DNA of 64,000 nucleotides, from NCBI GenBank assembly GCA_002364325.1, contig DEXV01000006.1, positions 178,782-242,781 of the forward strand, given 5' to 3'. Source of the DNA: Gillisia sp. UBA3175. Lineage in GTDB: Bacteria > Bacteroidota > Bacteroidia > Flavobacteriales > Flavobacteriaceae. The notes beneath the pieces are model-generated. The model was not told where the DNA came from and made no database searches. It saw nothing but the letters and a program-made list of their open reading frames with translations. The number at the start of each line of letters is the position of its first letter. Position 1 is the first letter of the stretch. Of this stretch, positions 17,279-27,541 are shown one piece after another. A program made the translations under genes and the position numbers.

Positions 17279-19075
17279 TTAATTATTATTATTAAGTTTT
17301 ATTGCTTGAGCAACCCAGTCTTCTCTCATAGATTCCCTAGGGAAGTTTTCGATTAGCTCATTCAATAATTCAAAATCTATCGTTTCCAATCTGCTTACTT
17401 GATCGAAGGTATAAATACCTACTTGATGTAAACGTTGTTGTAACATAGGACCTACAGCTTTAAGTTTTGTAAGATCATCTGCGGTTTGCACAGCAGGATC
17501 ATAAACTCCAATTCTAGAAAGCATTTGGTCCAATCTATCTTTTTGTACTTCTGAAGTTGTTAAGGCGTCTGCATTAACGGTTGCAATATGATCTTGATTA
17601 TTAGAATCATCATTAACTTGATTATGTATACCATGAGCCTCATTCGATTTCGGCTCAGCCATCAACGCTACATTACGGTGATCTACATCATCTCCATGCT
17701 CCGCACGAAGTTGTTTATATTTAGCTCCAGATGCTTTTAAAATTGTTTTTACCTCTGCTTGCGCGATCACCGGGAACGAACGAGCGTATAATAAGAACAA
17801 AACAAAGAAGAAACCTATAGTACCAATAAAAATACCTATATCTACAAAAGTAGGTGAGAACATTGTCCAAGAAGATGGTAAATAATCACGGTGCAATGAA
17901 GTCACAATAATTACAAAACGCTCAAACCACATCCCGATATTCACAACGATAGAGATAAAGAAAGAGAACATAATACTTCTTCTTAATTTTGGGAACCACA
18001 TGAATTGTGGTGAGAATACGTTACAAGTCATCATTGCCCAATAAGCCCACCAGTAAGGACCAGTTGCTCTGTTAAGGAATGCATATTGTTCGTACTCTAC
18101 TCCAGAATACCATGCAACAAACAGCTCTGTAATATATGCACAACCAACAATAGAACCCGTGATCATGATCACGATGTTCATTAATTCGATATGCTGAATT
18201 GTAATATAATCTTCAAGATTAGACACTTTTCTCATAATGATTAAAAGTGTGTTTACCATTGCGAAACCAGAGAATACTGCACCTGCCACAAAGTATGGAG
18301 GGAAGATGGTAGTATGCCAACCTGGAATTACAGAGGTAGCAAAGTCAAAAGATACAATGGTATGTACAGAAAGCACCAATGGAGTAGCTAAACCAGCAAG
18401 TACTAAGGATACTTCTTCGAAACGTTGCCAATCCTTTGCACGTCCACTCCATCCAAAAGAAAGAATTCCGTAAATACGTTTATTAAAAGGCGTGATCGCT
18501 CTATCTCTAATCATTGCAAAATCTGGAAGTAAACCTGTCCACCAGAAAACAAGGGAAACAGATAAATATGTAGAAATTGCAAATACATCCCAAAGCAATG
18601 GAGAGTTAAAGTTTACCCATAAAGATCCAAACTGATTTGGAATAGGTAATACCCAATATGCCAACCATGGTCTACCCATGTGGATAATTGGGAATAATCC
18701 TGCCTGCATTACCGAGAAAATTGTCATAGCTTCTGCAGAACGGTTAATTGCCATTCTCCATTTTTGACGGAACAATAATAATACTGCAGAAATAAGGGTT
18801 CCCGCGTGCCCGATACCTACCCACCAAACAAAATTGGTAATATCCCAGGCCCAACCAACGGTCTTATTTAATCCCCAAGTTCCAATTCCTGTAGAAATGG
18901 TATAAATTATACAACCTAATCCCCAAAGAAAAGCGATAAGTGCGATAGAAAAAACTATCCACCAGTGTTTATTCGCCCGACCTTCAACCGGTGCAGCCAC
19001 ATCTATGGTCACATCGTGATAGGTCTTATCTCCGGTAACTAAAGGCTTTCTAATAGGTGCTTCGTAATGAGACAT
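17279..19075 (-). CDS. actC: Alternative complex III quinol-binding subunit ActC (NrfD family) with C-terminal extension
   Basis: The N-terminal about 460 residues are the NrfD/PsrC-type membrane subunit: ten or so helices, with landmarks NKTVGWAWDITNFVWWVGIG, FPIIHMGRPW and the HTIVSFDFATSVIPGWH loop, which together form the menaquinol site. The rest, residues about 460-598, is hydrophilic. It has a charged linker and then LTKLKAVGPMLQQRLHQVG followed by IYTFDQVSRLETID, a helix-hairpin-helix-like unit of the kind seen in nucleic-acid-binding or scaffold proteins. That tail is an unusual addition to a respiratory subunit. The gene is in the middle of the act operon and starts 37 bp after actB. 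Confidence 0.93.
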   Translation of the reverse strand: MSHYEAPIRKPLVTGDKTYHDVTIDVAAPVEGRANKHWWIVFSIALIAFLWGLGCIIYTISTGIGTWGLNKTVGWAWDITNFVWWVGIGHAGTLISAVLLLFRQKWRMAINRSAEAMTIFSVMQAGLFPIIHMGRPWLAYWVLPIPNQFGSLWVNFNSPLLWDVFAISTYLSVSLVFWWTGLLPDFAMIRDRAITPFNKRIYGILSFGWSGRAKDWQRFEEVSLVLAGLATPLVLSVHTIVSFDFATSVIPGWHTTIFPPYFVAGAVFSGFAMVNTLLIIMRKVSNLEDYITIQHIELMNIVIMITGSIVGCAYITELFVAWYSGVEYEQYAFLNRATGPYWWAYWAMMTCNVFSPQFMWFPKLRRSIMFSFFISIVVNIGMWFERFVIIVTSLHRDYLPSSWTMFSPTFVDIGIFIGTIGFFFVLFLLYARSFPVIAQAEVKTILKASGAKYKQLRAEHGDDVDHRNVALMAEPKSNEAHGIHNQVNDDSNNQDHIATVNADALTTSEVQKDRLDQMLSRIGVYDPAVQTADDLTKLKAVGPMLQQRLHQVGIYTFDQVSRLETIDFELLNELIENFPRESMREDWVAQAIKLNNNN

Positions 19076-19112
19076 ATCCTTTTATAATTGATTCTTTACT
19101 AATTTAAATTTA

Positions 19113-22100
19113 TTAAGCTTCTGAAGTATTTCTAACCTTAGTTTGATACATCACATTAGGCTTAGTTCCTACAGATTCCAATAAGTGATACATTCTGTTA
19201 TCATTTACCTCGGTAAGAATTTTAGACCCTTCATTATTTACATCTCCAAATATCATTGCTCCTTTATCACATGCTGCAGAACAAGCTGTATGGAATTCCC
19301 CATCTTCGATCACTCTACCATCACGTTTAGCATCTAAAATAGTTTTTTGTGTTATTTGAATACACATAGAACATTTCTCCATAACCCCTCTTGAACGTAC
19401 TGTAACATCTGGATTCAAGACCATTCTTCCAAGATCGTTATTCATATGGTAATCGAACTCATCATTCTTAGAATAGGTAAACCAGTTAAAACGACGCACC
19501 TTATAAGGACAGTTGTTAGCACAATATCTTGTACCTACACATCTGTTATAGATCATTTGGTTCTGTCCTTGACGCCCGTGAGATGTTGCCGCTACAGGAC
19601 ATACAGTTTCACATGGTGCATGATTACAATGCTGACACATTACCGGTTGGAAGACTACCTGCGGATTATCTGCGGGTAATTCCATTTCAGCTAATTGAGA
19701 AAGAGAATCGCCTAGACCAGAAATATCATCTTTTTTATCGATATCTCCAGTAAAAGTATCTTCAGAAGAATAATATCTATCTATACGCAACCAGTGCATA
19801 TCTCTAGATTTTCTTACTTCTTTTTTCCCAACAACCGGCACGTTGTTTTCAGAATGACAAGCAATTACACAAGCTCCACATCCTGTACACGCGTTAAGAT
19901 CTATTGATAAGTTGAAATGATGACCTATCGTCCTGTCGAAACTCTCCCAAAGATCCACTTCTGGCGAGGTAACCTCAGTTTCAATATGATTTAGTGAAAC
20001 CTCAGGCACCTTATTCCAAAAATGCTTATCCTTAGTGTTGAAGATCTCTAGAGTTGTTTCCTTAATAATATCTCCACGTCCCATAAGCGTGTTTTGTAAT
20101 TGAACACATGCAAACTCATGTATTCCACCCACTTTTTCAATATTCACATATTGAATAGAACTAAAATCTTTATATAAAGGGTAAGCATTAACACCTACCT
20201 GCATTTCCTCTTGAATTCCTTCTTTCTTCCCATAGCCTAAAGCAAGACCTATAGATCCTGGTGCTTGACCAGGCTGGATTATTACAGGAACATTCTTTAC
20301 TTCTACCCCATCCATGGTAATATTCACATAGCTACCGTTCAAGGCACCATTTGCAACATTCTCATTGATTAGATCCAGTTTATCTGCATCTTCTTTAGAC
20401 ATGGTAACATAGTTATCCCAGGAAGCTCTCGTAAGAGGATCTGGCATTTCCTGTAACCAAGGGTTATTGGCTTGTTGCCCATCTCCCATAGATGTTTTAG
20501 TATAAAGGCTTAATTGAAATCCTTTCCCTTCTGAAGCTGTACTTAGATTACGAGCAGAAGTTCCGTTATTTACAGCAGTAGAAACAAATTCTGGAGCTGC
20601 TGCAGTTGTAGCTACAGATGGAGCAGTCCCTTCGAACACGCCATCATGTAATGCATTATTCCATTCTTCCGTTCCTAAAGTATCAGCCCAAGTCTCTTTT
20701 ATATATTCGTAGTAAGAACTTTCAGATCCATTCCACTTTAATAAACAGTCTTGAAATTGTCTAGTATCAAACAAAGGTCTAATAGTAGGCTGCATCAAAC
20801 TGAATTTACTTTTAGTAAATTGAACATCACCCCAACTCTCTAAGTAATGAGGAGTTGCAGCGACGAATTTACATAACTTAGCAGTTTCATCTTCTTTCAT
20901 AGAGAAAGCAACAGAAACCTCTATTTCTTTTAATGCTTTTACAAATTCCTTAGAATTTGGTAAACTATATGCTGGATTAACACCTGCGATTAATATAGCT
21001 CCGATGCTTCCATTTTGCATATCCTGAACCAACTTAGTAACAGCTGTAGCATTACCTTGTCTGGTCATTCTTGGATTTGCGGTGTCCATTACCTGGCTAC
21101 CTAGGGCTTCGTTAATTGCCAGAACCAATACTTGTGCATCTATATCTGGCAAGCCAGAAACCACCACAGCATTATTACCTGCCTTTCTTAATTGAGTTGC
21201 AGCTTTAACAACAGCTTCATCAATTTTACCAGTTAATTGGCTAGTAGAAGCACCACCACTAACATAACCATATAAGGCTGCAAGAACTGCACGTTGTTGT
21301 GCTGGAGTAACTGCAATTCGTTTATCTGCATTAGCTCCAGATAAAGACATATTTGATTCAAACTGAATATGAAGTGACATTTTACCATTTTCAGGAATTC
21401 TTGTCTTAGCATATCCTGCATCGTATCCACCACCTTGCCAATCTCCTAAGAAATCTGCACCTATAGATACGATTGCTTCAGCTTTAGAGAAATCGTAATT
21501 TGGTAATGCTCTGGTTCCGTATTTCTGTTCAAAAGCGCTTAAAGCCGCATCTTCAGAAACAGTATCATATACTACATGACGGAAATTCCCAAATTTACCA
21601 GAAAACTCATTTATTAATTTTGAAGTAGAAGGACTTGCAAAAGTTTGCGTTAAAAGAACTACCTCTCCAGTAACTCCGTTTAAAGCGTCTCCAACTTTCT
21701 TATCAAAGTCTTCCCAAGACACATTTTGGCCATTAGCCATTGGTCTTTTTACTCTTTTGTTATCGTACAATGACAAAACAGAAGCATATACTCTCGCATT
21801 TGCTCCAGCTCTACCAGTAGGTAATGAATTATTATCGATCTTAACAGGACGTCCTTCTCGGGTTTTTACCAAGACACTGGTAAAATCGAATCCATCTGCT
21901 ATAGTTGTGGCATAGTAATTCGCAATCCCTGGAACTATACGTTCTGGTTGTACTAAATAAGGAATAGATTTAATTACCGGACCCTCACAAGCAGCCAAAG
22001 AAGCGGCAGCGGTACTAAAACCAACATACTTAAGGAAATCTCGACGAGTGGTAGAAGAACTACTTAAATCCTTATTACCTAAGAATTCATCGTTTGGAAT

Positions 22101-22196
22101 TTCCTCTGCAAACTCATTTTGTTGGAGCGTCTCAACAATAGAGCTATTTTCCTTTAGCTCTTCAACACTTTTCCAGTATTTCTTGTTTGATGACAT
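19113..22196 (-). CDS. actB: Alternative complex III iron-sulfur subunit ActB
   Basis: This 1027-residue periplasmic subunit fuses a molybdopterin-oxidoreductase-like domain with a ferredoxin domain. A twin-arginine-type leader occurs near residues 50-72 (RRDFLKYVGFSTAAASLAAC), ending in a Cys that could be lipidated. The C-terminal third holds four cluster motifs: CTGCGACVIAC (about 772), CQHCNHAPCETVCP (about 858), CVGTRYCANNCPYK (about 885) and CSMCIQ (about 942). In structurally known complexes the first domain has no molybdenum cofactor and the clusters pass electrons to the hemes of ActA. Second gene of the operon. Confidence 0.96.
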   Translation of the reverse strand: MSSNKKYWKSVEELKENSSIVETLQQNEFAEEIPNDEFLGNKDLSSSSTTRRDFLKYVGFSTAAASLAACEGPVIKSIPYLVQPERIVPGIANYYATTIADGFDFTSVLVKTREGRPVKIDNNSLPTGRAGANARVYASVLSLYDNKRVKRPMANGQNVSWEDFDKKVGDALNGVTGEVVLLTQTFASPSTSKLINEFSGKFGNFRHVVYDTVSEDAALSAFEQKYGTRALPNYDFSKAEAIVSIGADFLGDWQGGGYDAGYAKTRIPENGKMSLHIQFESNMSLSGANADKRIAVTPAQQRAVLAALYGYVSGGASTSQLTGKIDEAVVKAATQLRKAGNNAVVVSGLPDIDAQVLVLAINEALGSQVMDTANPRMTRQGNATAVTKLVQDMQNGSIGAILIAGVNPAYSLPNSKEFVKALKEIEVSVAFSMKEDETAKLCKFVAATPHYLESWGDVQFTKSKFSLMQPTIRPLFDTRQFQDCLLKWNGSESSYYEYIKETWADTLGTEEWNNALHDGVFEGTAPSVATTAAAPEFVSTAVNNGTSARNLSTASEGKGFQLSLYTKTSMGDGQQANNPWLQEMPDPLTRASWDNYVTMSKEDADKLDLINENVANGALNGSYVNITMDGVEVKNVPVIIQPGQAPGSIGLALGYGKKEGIQEEMQVGVNAYPLYKDFSSIQYVNIEKVGGIHEFACVQLQNTLMGRGDIIKETTLEIFNTKDKHFWNKVPEVSLNHIETEVTSPEVDLWESFDRTIGHHFNLSIDLNACTGCGACVIACHSENNVPVVGKKEVRKSRDMHWLRIDRYYSSEDTFTGDIDKKDDISGLGDSLSQLAEMELPADNPQVVFQPVMCQHCNHAPCETVCPVAATSHGRQGQNQMIYNRCVGTRYCANNCPYKVRRFNWFTYSKNDEFDYHMNNDLGRMVLNPDVTVRSRGVMEKCSMCIQITQKTILDAKRDGRVIEDGEFHTACSAACDKGAMIFGDVNNEGSKILTEVNDNRMYHLLESVGTKPNVMYQTKVRNTSEA

Positions 22197-22254
22197 ATAT
22201 ATCTAGATATTACTTCTTAATTAATTACCCGATCACTCAGGTCTGACTTTTTTA

Positions 22255-23592
22255 TTAATAGTGACATTTACCACATTCAAGACCACCTAATTGAGCAGCA
22301 GTCAATTCCTCTACTCCATATTTCTTAGATAGTTCTTCATGGATCTTCTCATAGTACTCATTCCCTTCCATTTTTACATTGGTCTCTCGGTGACAATTAA
22401 TACACCATCCCATTGTTAAAGGAGCGTTTTGATATACTACTTCCATTTCTTGGATTGGACCGTGACATTTCTGACATTCTATACCTGCTACAGAAACGTG
22501 TTGTGAATGATTGAAATATGCGAAATCTGGTAAGTTGTGAATTCTAACCCACTTAACTGGCTTAGTTTCTCCAGTATAGGCTTGTGTGGCAGGATCCCAG
22601 CCAGTTGCTTCGTATAATTTTTTGATCTCCTTATCGTAGAATTCTTTCGAGTATTCTTCAGTAGCTGTAGCTTCTGCAACTTCACCAATAGATTTATGGC
22701 AGTTCATACATACATTTAAAGATGGAATACCTGAATGCTTAGATGTCCTTGCTGAAGAATGGCAATATTTACATTCTATCTGATTATCACCTGCATGTAT
22801 CCTATGTGAATAATGGATTGGCTGTATTGGTTGATAACCTTGATCTACACCCACTTGCATAAAGAATCCGTAAACCATATATCCACTTGCTAGCAAGACA
22901 ATTACCGCTGTAACTAATACCAAGAATTGATTTTCCACAAAAGATTTATAAAGTGGCTTTCTAGTTTCTTTAACAGGAAGCTCTACTCCACTTGCAACTG
23001 CAAATTTTCTTAAAGTTTTATTTACAAGAAATAGGATTGCCAAAAGCATTATAAGTACAAAAGCAAGAATACCTAAAACCACATTGTTGGAAACTCCACC
23101 ACCAGAACCACCATCATCTGTAGCTCCATCTGTAGCAAGTGCCGCTGCCGGAGTTGGCTTTGGCTGTCCTACATAAGCAAGAATATCACCTATCTCTACT
23201 TGGGTAAGCTGAGGAAAAGCAGGCATGGCAGTTTTGTTGTACTCTTCATAAATAGCAACGGCTTGTGCATCTCCCGAAGCAATCATTTCTGCCGAATTAT
23301 GAATCCAAGATTCTATCCACTCAATAGAGTGTCTATCGGTAACTCCATTAAGAGCTGGACCAATAGATTTGGAATATGGTTTGTGACAGGCAGCACATAA
23401 TGAATTAAATAAGGCTTTCCCATTAGCTACATCACCAGAACCCGGTTCCTCTGCAATAACATCTGCAGTCTGTTCGGCAGCAGCTGGATCCAGAGTATCC
23501 TGAGCATGAATTAAATTAGTAAAAGAAAGCAGGAACACTACTGATACTAGCAGTAGTCTCGAAGTTGAATGGCGGAATTTCACCTTTTTCAT
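22255..23592 (-). CDS. actA: Alternative complex III multiheme cytochrome c subunit ActA
   Basis: The 445-residue protein has a signal peptide (cleavage near IHAQ), and six CXXCH heme motifs: CAACH near residue 66 in a separate N-terminal cytochrome c domain, then after two hydrophobic helices (about 172-197 and 220-244) CKYCH, CMNCH, CQKCH, CINCH and CGKCH. The last five are the pentaheme module typical of ActA. The N-terminal monoheme domain is a fused extra, probably mobile. As first gene of the operon it follows a leader of about 100 nt from a clear -7 element. Confidence 0.95.
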   Translation of the reverse strand: MKKVKFRHSTSRLLLVSVVFLLSFTNLIHAQDTLDPAAAEQTADVIAEEPGSGDVANGKALFNSLCAACHKPYSKSIGPALNGVTDRHSIEWIESWIHNSAEMIASGDAQAVAIYEEYNKTAMPAFPQLTQVEIGDILAYVGQPKPTPAAALATDGATDDGGSGGGVSNNVVLGILAFVLIMLLAILFLVNKTLRKFAVASGVELPVKETRKPLYKSFVENQFLVLVTAVIVLLASGYMVYGFFMQVGVDQGYQPIQPIHYSHRIHAGDNQIECKYCHSSARTSKHSGIPSLNVCMNCHKSIGEVAEATATEEYSKEFYDKEIKKLYEATGWDPATQAYTGETKPVKWVRIHNLPDFAYFNHSQHVSVAGIECQKCHGPIQEMEVVYQNAPLTMGWCINCHRETNVKMEGNEYYEKIHEELSKKYGVEELTAAQLGGLECGKCHY

Positions 23593-23695
23593 ATTGTAAG
23601 TTGAATTAACGTCTTATGTTTGGCACGATATTTTATAATTAATGTTTATTTATAATTATAAAAAAAACAAGAATCGCACCCCTTAAATTCAGGCA

Positions 23696-23703
23696 CAAAA
23701 GTA
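23696..23703 (-). promoter_or_regulatory. -7 element of the act-cox operon promoter
   Basis: TACTTTTG on the minus strand fits TAnnTTTG exactly; the -33 region is weak (TTTC at 19 bp). Transcription from here would give a leader of about 100 nt before actA. Confidence 0.5.
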
Positions 23704-23826
23704 ACACTTAAAGTCGATTTGGGAAATGTTGCAGAAGTGTTAACACGTAATTTATAATAGTTCTAAATAATAAAATCATACCTCATTCAGTTATTTAATT
23801 TTACTTTTACACCAAACCTTTTTATA

Positions 23827-24219
23827 ATGAGAATATTAAAAATAAAAGACTGCTTTTTTATTGCAATTTTAGCACTTGGAGTTCAACAAATCGGGTTGGC
23901 TCAAACTGGTAAAGTTAATATCCAACAGGATTCCAATCTTCCTAGTTTACTAGAAATGAAGTCTGAAATGACCAAAGATGGAAAATTAGGAGAACGCTAT
24001 AAAATTCAGTTGTACTACGGGGACAATAATGCTGCTAGTAATGTAATTAAAAAGTTTAGGTCTCAATATGCAGGATGGCCATCTCAAATTATTTATGAAA
24101 CACCAAATTATAAAGTTTGGGTTGGCAATTTCAGAAATAAACTGGAGGCAGATCGCGCTCTTTTGAAGATTAAAGGAGATTTCCCTTCAGCTTTTATTCC
24201 AAAACCCCAGAGAGGCTAA
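23827..24219 (+). CDS. Secreted SPOR-domain protein
   Basis: A 130-residue protein with a signal peptide (cleavage near LAQT) and a C-terminal SPOR fold: YKIQLYYGDNNAASNVIKKF, then IIYETPNYKVWVGNFRNKLE and ALLKIKGDFPSAFI. SPOR domains bind denuded peptidoglycan glycan strands, usually at division sites. It is a single-gene unit read away from the act operon, with a strong terminator 33 bp after the stop. Family function is well established; the role of this particular protein is not. Confidence 0.88.
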   Translation: MRILKIKDCFFIAILALGVQQIGLAQTGKVNIQQDSNLPSLLEMKSEMTKDGKLGERYKIQLYYGDNNAASNVIKKFRSQYAGWPSQIIYETPNYKVWVGNFRNKLEADRALLKIKGDFPSAFIPKPQRG

Positions 24220-24251
24220 GTGTTTAGTTCTTTTTGTTGAAGAAATAAGCT

Positions 24252-24288
24252 AAAAAAAAGCCTCATAGAAATATGAGGCTTTTTTTTA
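24252..24288 (+). terminator. Terminator of the SPOR gene
   Basis: AGCCTCATA and TATGAGGCT form a perfect stem around a GAAA-type loop, with seven or more T after it and an A-run before it, so it may work in both directions. Confidence 0.9.
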
Positions 24289-24455
24289 TAAAATGAAATC
24301 CTTTAAGTGGCTCTGAATATTACTTTAAAAATTAAATAAAGTCAAACTATAGTTTTACTGTTCCACTAACTATGGCAATTGGTTCTGCATCTAAATAATT
24401 ATAAGTAAAGTTCTTGTAATAAAATAAGGATGTACTAATATGCAGTTACATAAAA

Positions 24456-24566
24456 GAGATTCTTCACTTCGCTGCGTTCAGAATGAAACATATAATATTG
24501 TTATTCCTTAAGAAGGAGGAAACTTATTTATTACTAAAAAGATCCCTTGAAAAGCTTAGGATGACA
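24456..24566. repeat. Degenerate dispersed intergenic repeat
   Basis: Two oppositely facing ends are visible: AGATTCTTCACTTCGCTGCG followed by TTCAGAATGA at the left, and GATCCCTTGAAAAGCTTAGG followed by ATGACA at the right. Both resemble a repeat family I have seen between genes in many Flavobacteriaceae ('GTCATTCTGAACGCAG...' type). The copy is decayed. Related short pieces occur near 54.1 kb and 60.6 kb. Confidence 0.4.
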
Positions 24567-24577
24567 TAATTTAATAC

Positions 24578-24615
24578 AAAAGAGGCTGTTTGGATACTAC
24601 CTAACAGCCTCTTAT
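24578..24615 (-). terminator. Terminator of the rimP-nusA-infB operon
   Basis: AGAGGCTGTT and AACAGCCTCT form a perfect 10-bp stem with a 12-base loop, followed on the minus strand by TTTTGT. It lies about 20 bp after the infB stop. Confidence 0.85.
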
Positions 24616-24634
24616 TATATACTATGAAAAAAAT

Positions 24635-27484
24635 TTATTTTTTCATCTTCTTTTTCACCGCTACTTCGCGATATCCTTCTATTATATCACCTTCTTTAAT
24701 ATCATTGTAGTTCTTGATCTGCATACCACAATCATATCCTTTAGCAACTTCTTTAACATCATCTTTAAATCTACGTAGTGCAATAAGTTCGCCAGTGTGA
24801 ACAACCACTCCATCACGAATTAATCTAACACCTTCATTTCTAAAGATCTTACCAGCTGTAACCATACAACCTGCAATTGTTCCAATTTTTGAAATCTTGA
24901 ACAACTCTCTTATTTCTGCAGTACCGGTGATCTCTTCTTTGATTTCTGGAGATAACATTCCTTCCATTGCATCTCTAAGATCATTTATAGCATCGTAGAT
25001 AATAGAGTATGTTCTGATATCTATTTCTTCCTTATCTGCTATTTGTCTTGCATTTCCAGCAGGTCTAACGTTAAATCCGATAATAACCGCATCTGAAGCC
25101 GAAGCTAACAATACATCACTCTCGGTAATAGGACCCACCCCTCTATGTATGATATTCACCTGAATTTCTTCAGTAGATAGTTTCTGGAAACTGTCTGTTA
25201 ATGCTTCTACAGAACCATCCACATCCCCTTTCAAGATTATATTGATCTCTTTAAATTCTCCTAAAGCGATACGTCTACCAATTTCATCAAGGGTAATATG
25301 ACGTTGTGTTCTAACAGATTGCTCTCTTTGTAGTTGTGTGCGTTTTGCTGCAATGTCTTTGGCTTCACGCTCATCCAACATCACTCTAAATTTATCACCT
25401 GCTTGAGGCGCTCCATCCAGACCTAATATAGAAACCGGTGTAGAAGGTGTAGCAACCACTACATCCTTACCGCGCTCATCTTGCATGGCTTTAACTTTAC
25501 CACTATGGCGACCGGCTAAAACATAATCTCCTACTTTTAAAGAACCATCTTGAACTAAGATAGTAGAAACATATCCTCTACCTTTATCTAAGAAAGCTTC
25601 TACTACAGTCCCCTTTCCAGGTTTATTAGGATTAGCCTGAAGCTCTAAAATTTCAGCTTCTAGCAATACTTTCTCAAGTAATTCTTTTACTCCGCTTCCT
25701 GTTTTAGCAGAAATATCGTGCGACTGGATCTTACCTCCCCAATCTTCTACAAGAAGATTCATTTGAGCTAATTTCTCTTTTATCTTTTCCGGATTAGCCG
25801 TTGGCAGATCCGATTTGTTTATTGCAAAAACAATTGGAACTCCTGCTGCTTGAGCATGAGATATCGCTTCTTTTGTTTGAGGCATCACATCATCATCTGC
25901 TGCAATTACAATAATTGCAATATCTGTAACCTGTGCACCCCTTGCACGCATCGCGGTAAAGGCCTCGTGACCAGGAGTATCTAAAAATGCTATTTTTTGA
26001 CCTCCACTTAATTCTACCCCGTATGCACCAATATGTTGTGTAATTCCTCCGCTTTCTCCGGCTATTACATTTTCTTCTCTAATATAATCCAGTAAAGAAG
26101 TTTTACCGTGATCTACGTGTCCCATCACCGTAACAATAGGAGCTCTAAATACTAGATCTTCTGGTTTATCTTTATCTTCTTCCGCAGCAACTTCAATATC
26201 GGCAGAAACAAATTCTACTTCAAAATCAAATTCACTTGCAACAATAGATAAAGTTTCAGCATCTAAACGCTGATTCATAGTTACCATCATTCCAAGAGAC
26301 ATACATGCAGAGATAATTTTAGTTACCGGCACATCCATCATGGTAGCAACTTCACTTACGGTAACAAATTCTGTTACTTTTAGTATTTTGTTATCTAACT
26401 CCTGTTGCGCAGCATCATCTTCTGTACGCTGACGGTGCTGATCTCTTTTCCCTCTTCTATATTTAGCACCTTTACCTTTGCTAGATTTTCCTTGAAGTTT
26501 CTCTAAGGTTTCACGTACTTGTTTTTGTACTTCTTCCTCACTAGGCTCTTCTTTAACCATTGCAGGTCTTGCTGGTCTTTTACCACCTGGACCGCCACCG
26601 GCACGAGATTTACTAAATGTTCCTGCAGGCGCTGGAGCTGCACCTGTAGGTGGTTTTACATCTTTGCTTATTCTTCGACGACGCTTCTTGTTTTTGTCAT
26701 CCGGTTTTTTCTCATCTTTCTTCTTAACAGGTTTCTTAAACTTAGAAAGATCTATTTTCTCACCTGTAAAGTTAGGACCATTTAATTTAGTGTAATTGGT
26801 CTTTAAAGTTTCAGATACTTCAGTTTTAGCGGTTGCTTCTGCGCTTCCTACTTTTGGCGGAGCTGCAGGCTCTTCCTTTTTCTCTGTAGGTTCCTTTGAA
26901 GCTTCTACTATTTCTTTTTTCTCCTCCTTAGGTGCTTCGGTATTAACTATTGGCTTAGCAGGCTCTTCTTTAGGTTTTTCAACCTCCTTAGGAGCGGCTT
27001 TTTCTTCAGGTTTAACCTCAGCAATTTTTGGAGTCTCCTCAACTTTCGGTTTAGAAGTTTCTTCCACTTTTGCCTCAGGTTTTTCAACCTCTGGAGCTTT
27101 AGTTTCTACTTTAGCTTGTTCTGGTTTCTTTTCGAGGTCAATTTTACCAACTTGCTTAGGGCCTTCTAGCTTTGTTCTAGCACTCACAATCTCTTGCTTC
27201 TTCTGCTCTAGCTTCTTCTTATCATCTAATTCCTTCTCACGAGCTAAACGCAACTCCTCCTTCTCTTTGCGCTTTTCTTCCCCAACTTCTTTGGACTGCA
27301 CTTTCTTGCTCTTATCTGTCTGAAATTGATCAGCTAAGACTTGATAGATACCCTCAGAAATTTTGGTGGTAGGACGTGCCTCTATTTCGTGACCCTTGGA
27401 ATTTAAAAATTCCACAGCACGATCTAGCGAAATATTGAATTCACGTAGTACCTTATTTAATCGCATTGTTTTTGCTTCAGCCAT
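24635..27484 (-). CDS. infB: Translation initiation factor IF-2
   Basis: The 949-residue GTPase delivers initiator tRNA to the ribosome. The N-terminal about 370 residues are a long Lys/Glu/Pro-rich low-complexity region after an initial IF2_N-type domain ([20 protein letters not shown]). The G domain has [14 protein letters not shown] (about 453), DTPGHEAF and NKSDLP; domains II-IV follow, with [15 protein letters not shown] and [13 protein letters not shown]. Third gene of the operon after rimP and nusA, an order conserved across bacteria. Confidence 0.97.
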   Translation of the reverse strand: MAEAKTMRLNKVLREFNISLDRAVEFLNSKGHEIEARPTTKISEGIYQVLADQFQTDKSKKVQSKEVGEEKRKEKEELRLAREKELDDKKKLEQKKQEIVSARTKLEGPKQVGKIDLEKKPEQAKVETKAPEVEKPEAKVEETSKPKVEETPKIAEVKPEEKAAPKEVEKPKEEPAKPIVNTEAPKEEKKEIVEASKEPTEKKEEPAAPPKVGSAEATAKTEVSETLKTNYTKLNGPNFTGEKIDLSKFKKPVKKKDEKKPDDKNKKRRRRISKDVKPPTGAAPAPAGTFSKSRAGGGPGGKRPARPAMVKEEPSEEEVQKQVRETLEKLQGKSSKGKGAKYRRGKRDQHRQRTEDDAAQQELDNKILKVTEFVTVSEVATMMDVPVTKIISACMSLGMMVTMNQRLDAETLSIVASEFDFEVEFVSADIEVAAEEDKDKPEDLVFRAPIVTVMGHVDHGKTSLLDYIREENVIAGESGGITQHIGAYGVELSGGQKIAFLDTPGHEAFTAMRARGAQVTDIAIIVIAADDDVMPQTKEAISHAQAAGVPIVFAINKSDLPTANPEKIKEKLAQMNLLVEDWGGKIQSHDISAKTGSGVKELLEKVLLEAEILELQANPNKPGKGTVVEAFLDKGRGYVSTILVQDGSLKVGDYVLAGRHSGKVKAMQDERGKDVVVATPSTPVSILGLDGAPQAGDKFRVMLDEREAKDIAAKRTQLQREQSVRTQRHITLDEIGRRIALGEFKEINIILKGDVDGSVEALTDSFQKLSTEEIQVNIIHRGVGPITESDVLLASASDAVIIGFNVRPAGNARQIADKEEIDIRTYSIIYDAINDLRDAMEGMLSPEIKEEITGTAEIRELFKISKIGTIAGCMVTAGKIFRNEGVRLIRDGVVVHTGELIALRRFKDDVKEVAKGYDCGMQIKNYNDIKEGDIIEGYREVAVKKKMKK

Positions 27485-27541
27485 AAATTGCCCTCTAATT
27501 TAACCTCTTATTATATTATTATCAATTTTAAAAATTGACAT

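Noticed and set aside
24320..24440. Minus-strand fragment reading ISTSLFYYKNFTYNYLDAEP and ending TVKL-stop
   Set aside because: About 33 codons, no start codon and in a region with a decayed repeat; an open frame of this length is expected by chance in AT-rich DNA.
26519..27323. Plus-strand frames of 88 and 175 residues opposite the N-terminal part of infB
   Set aside because: They are shadows of the Lys/Glu/Pro-rich low-complexity region; the Ser/Phe-rich translations are typical antisense artefacts.
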